NCBI RefSeq assembly: GCF_015206895.1
Contig: NZ_JADEXU010000072.1
Coordinates: 1-37,670 of the forward strand
Direction of reading: 5' to 3'
DNA from: Nostoc sp. LEGE 12450
Lineage (GTDB): Bacteria > Cyanobacteriota > Cyanobacteriia > Cyanobacteriales > Nostocaceae
DNA: 37,670 nt
This document shows positions 32,529 through 37,670 of this stretch, one piece after another (positions within the stretch are counted from its first letter, which is position 1; the number at the start of each line of letters is the position of its first letter). The notes under the pieces were generated by a model that saw nothing but the letters and a program-made list of their open reading frames with translations, did not search any database and was not told where the DNA came from. Both the position numbers and the translations under genes were made by a program.

Positions 32529-33308
32529 TCACTCCTCATTCTTTTGCAGCGCTGTTAAAATCTCTTGGGAGTCAGTGACAAAACCGAAGCATTGTTTAAC
32601 ATTGTACAACGTTGCTAGCCAACAATATTCAGGCGAAGTAGTAGCGCTACAATCTTTAACTAACACACAGTCATATCCTAAAAAATTGGCATCACATAAT
32701 GTAGCTAGCACGCATTGATCGGCATTAACACCAGCAAAAAATAATGTTGTGCTTCCCAGATTCCGCAAGATACTATCTAATGGGGTATCCCAAAACCCAC
32801 TCATCCGATATTTGTCCACACGAATATCTTCAGGAAGCAGTTCTAGTTCGTCTACTACTGCCGCGGCCCAACTACCCGCCATTAGTACTCTTGCACCATT
32901 GCTTGGTAGGGGATCGCCTAATCCCACGCCTGCCCCTGTGGGGTTATAGACATGACGCGAACCAGCACTAATATTGAGTAAGTCAGGGCGATTCCCCCAA
33001 TTTATCCAAATGACTGGAACACCCGCTTCACGAAGTTCTGGAAGTAGGTTATTCAAAGGTTTAATCGGCTGACGTGCTGGAGTTACATCCACGCCAATAT
33101 GCGCTAACCAGCCATCAGGGTGACAGAAGTCGTTTTGCATATCAATGACGAGGATAGCGGCTTTTGCCAAGTCTAAACGCAGGGTTTTAGTTTCTGTTGA
33201 TAAAATAACGGGTTGTGGGGGTTTTTGAGGACGAGTGATATCTGCGATCGCATCATTCACTGTCCACGCATTTGGTGAGACTCCCAATGTCCGAAAAGGC
33301 AAATTCAT
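32529..33308 (-). CDS. isochorismatase-family cysteine hydrolase
   Basis: This 259-residue cysteine hydrolase has an isochorismatase-like fold with an N-terminal extension of about 40 residues. The catalytic triad is clear: Asp56 in ILVIDMQNDF, Lys166 in VDKYRMSGFWDTPLD, and Cys199 in GVNADQCVLAT, with the family cis-peptide region just before the Cys. Its length and extension are like RutB/N-carbamoylsarcosine-amidase-type amide hydrolases and unlike true isochorismatase, so cleavage of a carbamoyl or ureido amide is likely; the substrate is inferred. It diverges from an amidohydrolase gene across 81 bases, suggesting one shared control region. Confidence 0.9.
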   Translation of the reverse strand: MNLPFRTLGVSPNAWTVNDAIADITRPQKPPQPVILSTETKTLRLDLAKAAILVIDMQNDFCHPDGWLAHIGVDVTPARQPIKPLNNLLPELREAGVPVIWINWGNRPDLLNISAGSRHVYNPTGAGVGLGDPLPSNGARVLMAGSWAAAVVDELELLPEDIRVDKYRMSGFWDTPLDSILRNLGSTTLFFAGVNADQCVLATLCDANFLGYDCVLVKDCSATTSPEYCWLATLYNVKQCFGFVTDSQEILTALQKNEE

Positions 33309-33389
33309 AAAATTGCAATACCCTACACCATTTTCTATCTTGTAACTTGAAATTCAGTTGAAAATACAATTACTTAATCAAGGTTAAAT

Positions 33390-34790
33390 ATGGTAAATTT
33401 CACTATTCAGAATGTTTTAATTGCCGCCAGTGATGATTATGCGACGGTAGATGTACAGATTGTAGACGGGACGGTCGCAGCCATTGCCCCCAATCTACCA
33501 GTAATCGGCACTGTCATAGATGGCAAAAATAAGCTACTGCTACCTGGTTTTTTCAACGCCCACACCCACTCATCAGAGATGTGGCAACGGGGAATCATGT
33601 CAGTTTTGCCTTTAGAATTATGGTTGGCGGAACTGTATGATTTTGCCCCCCTCGACACTGAACAGGTTTATCTCAGCGCCTTGGGTACTGCGGTAGAAAC
33701 CTTACTTTCTGGCGGTACGAGTGTAGTAGATCACCTAGTGTTAATTCCCGGACTTGAGTTAGAAACGATTGCTATTGCAACCCGTGCTTATAGAGAAGTT
33801 GGGATTCGCGCCTTTATCGCCCCCTTAATTCAAGATGAATCCCTCACCGCAGGGCTTCCATCTGGAGAATCAGCAAGAACTCATGAACCTTATCATCGTT
33901 CAACTGCGGCAACATTTGAAATTATCGAAGAGGCGGTGAGACAGTTTCATCGCCCAGATGAGGGTGTAAATATTTTGGTCGCACCAACGGGGATACAATT
34001 GTGTAGTGATGCTTTATTTGCAGGATGTATCGAGTTAAGCGATCGCTATAATCTTTGTCGTCACTCCCATTTACTCGAAACTAGGGCACAGGAAAAACTC
34101 GCTCAAGAAAAGTACGGTTGTACTGCCGTGGAACATTTGAAAAGAATCGGGTTTTTGAGCGATCGTACTTCACTTGCTCATTGCGTTTGGTTAAATGATG
34201 CGGATATCGCCATCCTCGCCGAAACTCAATCTACAGTTGTTCATAATCCCTTAAGTAATTTGCGTTTAGGCAGTGGCATCGCCCCAATTTTAAAATATCG
34301 CCAATCTGGAGTAAATGTAACTTTTGGTTGTGATGGTGCTTCTAGTAATGACTCTCAAGATTTGCTAGAAGCAATCAAAATGGGTTCTATTTTACATAAT
34401 ATTACAGACTCAGATTATCAATACTGGATTACGCCCCGGCAAGCAGTAGAAATGGCATCTTTAGGAGGTGCGAAGGGACTGAATTTGGCAGACAAACTCG
34501 GTTCCCTTACTGTGGGAAAACAAGCAGATTTAGTACTTTATGATCTCACCAATTTATCATTGCTTCCGCGTACAGACCCCATTGGTTTATTGGTTTTAGG
34601 CCGTCCTACCAATGTTGTTAATAGTGCTTGGGTTAATGGCAGGCAAATTGTTGCTGATGGTAAAGTTACAACAATTAACGTTGATGAATTGCGACAAGAA
34701 TTATTTAATCGCAGTCAATGGGAGACAAAGCGTAAGTCTGAAACCGTCGCGCAAATTGAAGCACATTATCGGACGGTTATGGGGTTGTGA
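33390..34790 (+). CDS. metal-dependent amidohydrolase (ATZ/TRZ-like deaminase or chlorohydrolase family)
   Basis: This 466-residue cyclic amidohydrolase is a TIM-barrel enzyme that deaminates or dechlorinates N-heterocycles. Metal ligands are visible: HTHSSEMWQRG after LLPGFFNA (~57), HSHLLETRAQ (~228), the His of SLAHCVWL, and the Asp of FGCDGASSNDSQD; VVHNPLSNLRLGSG is the usual substrate loop. The C-terminal ITPRQAVEMASLGGAKGL and VGKQADLVLYDL are standard. Substrate could be a purine, pterin, triazine-like or thiomethyl-adenosine compound; I cannot choose. A TACAAT box (33365-33370) and AAGG (33380) precede the ATG. It is paired divergently with the cysteine hydrolase. Confidence 0.9.
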   Translation: MVNFTIQNVLIAASDDYATVDVQIVDGTVAAIAPNLPVIGTVIDGKNKLLLPGFFNAHTHSSEMWQRGIMSVLPLELWLAELYDFAPLDTEQVYLSALGTAVETLLSGGTSVVDHLVLIPGLELETIAIATRAYREVGIRAFIAPLIQDESLTAGLPSGESARTHEPYHRSTAATFEIIEEAVRQFHRPDEGVNILVAPTGIQLCSDALFAGCIELSDRYNLCRHSHLLETRAQEKLAQEKYGCTAVEHLKRIGFLSDRTSLAHCVWLNDADIAILAETQSTVVHNPLSNLRLGSGIAPILKYRQSGVNVTFGCDGASSNDSQDLLEAIKMGSILHNITDSDYQYWITPRQAVEMASLGGAKGLNLADKLGSLTVGKQADLVLYDLTNLSLLPRTDPIGLLVLGRPTNVVNSAWVNGRQIVADGKVTTINVDELRQELFNRSQWETKRKSETVAQIEAHYRTVMGL

Positions 34791-34876
34791 AAAAAAATTA
34801 TACACAAGAGACACCATAAAATAGTAACAAATTGTTAAGCTTAGGACATCATGCGGAGTAGCTACTCACGGCGTGA

Positions 34877-34900
34877 GGGGTGAACGAAAAAAGGTGTGGG
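34877..34900 (+). repeat. left terminal inverted repeat of the IS
   Basis: 24 bp starting GGGGTGAACG and ending GGTGTGGG; an exact reverse complement of 36753-36776. Confidence 0.93.
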
Positions 34901-34902
34901 GA

Positions 34903-34941
34903 AGAGCTTAGTTAGCGTATGTCATCCGCTAACTAAGCTCT
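34903..34941. repeat. sub-terminal hairpin of the IS (15-bp stem)
   Basis: AGAGCTTAGTTAGCG pairs exactly with CGCTAACTAAGCTCT around the loop TATGTCATC. A weaker version (GTTAGCG, loop TACCTCATC, CGCTAAC) lies at the other end, 36724-36746. It may be a transposase binding site or a barrier to transcription entering or leaving the IS. Confidence 0.8.
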
Positions 34942-34955
34942 GAGTAAGATAAATT

Positions 34956-35369
34956 TTAACTTTCATAAGATTTTTGATATCTTGTAGCTTCTTCAACTAG
35001 GTCATTTAGTCCTAGTTCTAGTGTATGAAGCACCTGGTTTAACGCTTCGATTTTTGTCCGATTTTTCATCATCTCAACTGCCTTTAAAAAAGCTGGACTA
35101 CCTGCTTTACCAATATATTGATGACAACTTTTGCTACCATTTTTGGTAACAAAGATAGCTTGGGATGATTGCCACTTGTAATACCAATAAGCTCCGCCCT
35201 TACCTTTAGCGCGGTAACGAACAATCCAACAACCAGATTCAGCGACATCACTCTTGTTAAGAGTAGAGATTTCTTGGTTGATTTCTTCTCTTTTAGCTTG
35301 TAAAAGTTCTATTCTGTGTGCCAAATCTGAAAGACTCTGTTCTCTTGTTTTAACCACTATTAAATACAA
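34956..35369 (-). CDS. accessory ORF inside the IS
   Basis: This 137-residue protein starts at a TTG (MYLIVVKTREQ) and sits 29 bases downstream of the transposase. A coiled-coil N-terminus (LAHRIELLQAKREEINQEIS) is followed by a compact basic, aromatic part (CWIVRYRAKGKGGAYWYYKW...IFVTKNGSKSCHQYIGKAGS) and a C-terminal helix. The middle looks like a nucleic-acid-binding fold. It is not a transposase catalytic domain. Extra ORFs of unknown role occur in some ISKra4-group elements; it could be a passenger or a transposition helper. Confidence 0.7.
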   Translation of the reverse strand: MYLIVVKTREQSLSDLAHRIELLQAKREEINQEISTLNKSDVAESGCWIVRYRAKGKGGAYWYYKWQSSQAIFVTKNGSKSCHQYIGKAGSPAFLKAVEMMKNRTKIEALNQVLHTLELGLNDLVEEATRYQKSYES

Positions 35370-35398
35370 GCTTACTTGGACAAGTGTTATTGTCAGCT

Positions 35399-36691
35399 TT
35401 ATGCTAACTTACTGTGATTATAAGATAAGGATGACCAAAAATTTGACCATCGAGAAGAAGAACTTAAGTATGCTGCTCTAAGAGCCATAACTCCTTCTGC
35501 TCCAAAACAAGACCAGTGCATACCAGCCTGTTTTAATCTTTGTGTAACTACACGACGATTGGAACTTTCAACAACTCCTGAACCAATCATTAAACCTGCT
35601 TTTAAATAGGAGCGATAATCAATCCGACTCTGATTATTAGTTAAATAACGCTCTAAATTAGTAATTGCTTTGCTTAAATCTTTCTTTTTCTTTTGGAATT
35701 GATGACAATTTTCAATGACTGTAGTCCATTGTGATTTTTTCAGTAGTTGTTGTTGAGTTTTCACCCAATCTTTTTGAGTATCTTCTTTATTTGGATACGC
35801 TGCTTTCGCTACTGCCCACACATATTCCGAGAGATGAAAAAAATCGAGAATCTCCACCGAACCTGGAAATTTTTCTGATGCCATCGCCCAAATCCAATGT
35901 GCGCCGTCACCAAGAAATACGGTTTTTGTAGGTTTTTTACCTGCTACTTGATTATATAACTGCGATACTCTTTCTCTAAATTCTAGGCGGGATTTTAAAG
36001 TAGCTACATATTCCCGTTGTCGGATAACACCTCTTTTTTTACCAACTTTTTCATGGTGTTTATTCCAAAAAATTACACCAACTTTTGCTTCTTTATATCC
36101 TTGTTTTTGATTCAAGGGAGTCATGACTCCATCAACTCCCACATATAATAAATCTTCTGGCTCTGACTCTAAATTATCTCCTGACAACTGTGAACTCAAA
36201 TCCATATCACATTCAACTTGAAATTCTTGACTTTGTAGTTGATTTCCTACCTTTTCTACAAGATTCGCTAAGGTTTTTTGCGTCAAATTTAGCGTTGTCC
36301 ATTTTTGAAACAACGAGTGAGAATTCGGAAATTCACTACTCACTCCCAAGGCGCAGGCTAACTCTAATACCATTGGTAGCCATTTATCTTTTGGTAGCCC
36401 TAACTCTTCATCAACTTTAACTTTAATACCATCTGTTGTCTCATAAGCTCTACGTACAAGAACCATTTCACCTAATGGAGTGTAATATCTTTTTTCTCGT
36501 TTAGTTCTCGGATGTGAGTATTCGGCTTCTTTTTCTTCAATTAAGGCTTGGAATAAGCTTTGTTGCACAAAATTTCCCAATTTTAGCCAAATACTGTAAA
36601 ATTCGCTCACAAATCCTTCTAACTGGTGACACTCCGGTAAGTTCTGGAGTGTGTCACTGATGTGAGACAGAATTGATTGGAGGTTGTTCAT
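35399..36691 (-). CDS. ISKra4-family DDE transposase
   Basis: This 430-residue transposase is likely complete and active in sequence terms. The acidic triad fits: Asp in LLYVGVDGVMTPL (~185), Asp in VFLGDGAHWIWAM (~260), and Glu in GSGVVESSNRRVVTQRLK (~380), with the HLSEYVWAVAKAAYP helix between. The N-terminal third contains a YYTPLGEMVLVRRAYET beta region seen in this family. It starts just inside the right terminal repeat, so transcription probably begins in or near that end. The family call rests on motif layout and element structure, without a database match. Confidence 0.88.
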   Translation of the reverse strand: MNNLQSILSHISDTLQNLPECHQLEGFVSEFYSIWLKLGNFVQQSLFQALIEEKEAEYSHPRTKREKRYYTPLGEMVLVRRAYETTDGIKVKVDEELGLPKDKWLPMVLELACALGVSSEFPNSHSLFQKWTTLNLTQKTLANLVEKVGNQLQSQEFQVECDMDLSSQLSGDNLESEPEDLLYVGVDGVMTPLNQKQGYKEAKVGVIFWNKHHEKVGKKRGVIRQREYVATLKSRLEFRERVSQLYNQVAGKKPTKTVFLGDGAHWIWAMASEKFPGSVEILDFFHLSEYVWAVAKAAYPNKEDTQKDWVKTQQQLLKKSQWTTVIENCHQFQKKKKDLSKAITNLERYLTNNQSRIDYRSYLKAGLMIGSGVVESSNRRVVTQRLKQAGMHWSCFGAEGVMALRAAYLSSSSRWSNFWSSLSYNHSKLA

Positions 36692-36752
36692 GGGTAGTTT
36701 GGTTGCATAGCATCAAGAGCTATGTTAGCGTACCTCATCCGCTAACTACTCT

Positions 36753-36776
36753 CCCACACCTTTTTTCGTTCACCCC
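36753..36776 (-). repeat. right terminal inverted repeat of the IS
   Basis: 24 bp, an exact reverse complement of 34877-34900. The kinase gene sequence begins at the next base (36777). Confidence 0.93.
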
Positions 36777-36979
36777 AAGTTGGGTATCCGTTTCACTAAG
36801 CAATTGCCCCATTAAATCTCGAAATGCTTGTACAAAACCTCTCAAAGGAATATTGCGTTGTAATTGGTCATATTTTCCTTTGATAAAATAACCGTGCGAT
36901 CGCACAATGGGTTTATGGATTTCGCTAACAACAGCAGTTTTACCAATACCAGAGAAACCTGCGACTAAAATCATTTCTA

Positions 36980-37016
36980 CCCCCCTGAGTCCCCCCTTAG
37001 CAAAGCCAGGGGGGTT
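36980..37016 (-). repeat. dispersed repeat inserted in frame in the kinase gene
   Basis: On the minus strand AACCCCCCTGGCTTTGCTAA then GGGGGGACTCAGGGG encodes NPPGFAKGGLRG just before the ATPase P-loop. It is an imperfect G/C palindrome of a style common between Nostoc genes. It keeps the reading frame in a likely surface linker. Confidence 0.65.
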
Positions 37017-37670
37017 AGCTACTCTGTCAAATGCTGCGAGTAAGTTTTCTACTTCTGCTTGCCGACCATAGAGTTTTTCTGGGATGATGAAGCGATCGCA
37101 AATATCTCGCACTCCTAACTCAAAGGCATCAATACTGCCAGTTTCTCGCCACTGATACCAGCAAATTTCTAAGTCATATTTCAACCCCAATGCAGTTTGA
37201 TAGCGATCTTCGGCATTTTTCGCCATCAGTTTGCCGATAATTTCAGACAAAATTAGGGGAATCTCAGGATTCAGACTATGCACCTGTGGAGGAACCTTTG
37301 CCAAGTGGCAATACACCAACTCCATCGGTTCATCTGTCCTAAAAGGTAACTGTCCAGTGAGAAGTTCAAAAAAAGTGATGCCCAAGGAATAAAAGTCACT
37401 GCGATAGTCAATTCCCCGGTTCATTCGTCCGGTTTGTTCGGGAGAAAGGTATGCCAACGTCCCTTCCAGAATATTTGGATTAGTCAGTGTTTGAGTTTCT
37501 CTGGAAAGTAAAGAGGCGATACTAAAATCGATGAGTCTTATGTCTTTTGTGATGGGGTTAATCAAAATATTGGCGGGTTTGATGTCTTTGTGAATCACTC
37601 GGTTGTGATACAGTCCATCAAGAATGGAGACAATTTGCAAAGCAATATGAAAAAATGCCTGCAACCCATC

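Larger units (their letters stand above)
34877..36776 (-). mobile_element. complete ISKra4-like insertion sequence, 1.9 kb
   Basis: Perfect 24-bp inverted repeats bound the element: left 34877-34900 (GGGGTGAACG...GTGTGGG) and right 36753-36776. Inside are a DDE transposase and a smaller ORF, both on the minus strand. Each end carries a sub-terminal GTTAGCG...CGCTAAC hairpin. The 9-10 bases outside each end do not match, so there is no target duplication. It interrupts a kinase gene at its right end. Confidence 0.9.
36735..37670 (-). pseudogene. serine/threonine kinase-AAA ATPase, cut by the IS and by the window edge
   Basis: The gene runs in from beyond the right edge (the frame is open to base 37670). 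Visible: kinase catalytic loop HKDIKPANIL, metal loop DFSIA in place of DFG, the APE-region YLSPEQTGRMNRGIDYRSD, the kinase C-lobe, then a linker with YGRQAEVENLL and an ATPase P-loop GFSGIGKTAVV. This is the layout of large cyanobacterial kinase-ATPase-GAF-histidine kinase proteins of well over 1500 residues. Homology ends at SETDTQL where the IS begins; the last 14 or so codons are IS sequence. The remaining GAF and histidine kinase parts are not on the other flank, so the gene is dead. Confidence 0.9.

Noticed and set aside
34867..36786. Target-site duplication of the IS
   Set aside because: The bases outside the two terminal repeats (ACGGCGTGA and AAGTTGGGT) do not match.
37662..37664. 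TTG at the right edge as the kinase start
   Set aside because: The kinase domain lacks its N-lobe from this point and the frame stays open to the end of the window, so the gene begins outside.

Overview
The window looks like a chromosomal piece of a filamentous, Nostoc-like cyanobacterium. The evidence is a full-length ChlH (Mg-chelatase large subunit), many GCGATCGC (HIP1) octamers, heptameric short tandem repeats between genes, an XisH/XisI pair, several Uma2-type genes and a hopanoid C-2 methylase-like radical SAM enzyme. No rRNA, tRNA or CRISPR array was seen.

Layout. 0-8.6 kb is core envelope biology: a small cyanobacterial protein, purC, then the Omp85/BamA outer-membrane assembly protein followed by lpxC-fabZ-lpxA-lpxB, the first steps of lipid A synthesis. 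8.7-14 kb is mixed: an orphan C5-cytosine DNA methylase, a Tat-exported aldo/keto reductase, a VapBC-type toxin-antitoxin pair, and two genes sharing a cyanobacterial N-terminal domain. 14.2-19.3 kb holds endonuclease V, an FHA/zinc-ribbon protein, an unusual FHA-flavoprotein fusion, and an unrecognised 514-aa protein with a DnaJ-C-like N-terminus, helical repeats and a Gly/Ala-rich membrane-like tail.

19.7-24.7 kb holds chlH and, directly after it, xisH-xisI. The pair is bracketed by a second copy of the last 134 bp of chlH (5 mismatches), the most informative rearrangement in the window. 24.7-27.8 kb is a decayed accessory zone: a Uma2 gene, a broken minus-strand gene, iterated repeats, a hicAB locus with a frameshifted toxin and a twin palindromic operator, and a Uma2 remnant. 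27.8-34.8 kb carries a sugar-nucleotide epimerase, a lone modA, an hpnP-like gene, and a cupin / cysteine hydrolase / amidohydrolase group that may form a small N-compound catabolic unit.

The right end is a complete 1.9-kb ISKra4-like insertion sequence with perfect 24-bp terminal repeats and an extra ORF. It cuts a large serine/threonine kinase-ATPase gene; the rest of that gene is not on the other side of the IS, so a deletion or rearrangement accompanied or followed insertion. Small palindromic repeats occur throughout, two of them read in frame inside genes (bamA and the kinase). I do not see a complete new multi-gene system. The best leads are the chlH-tail/xisHI structure, the 514-aa protein and the FHA-flavoprotein.
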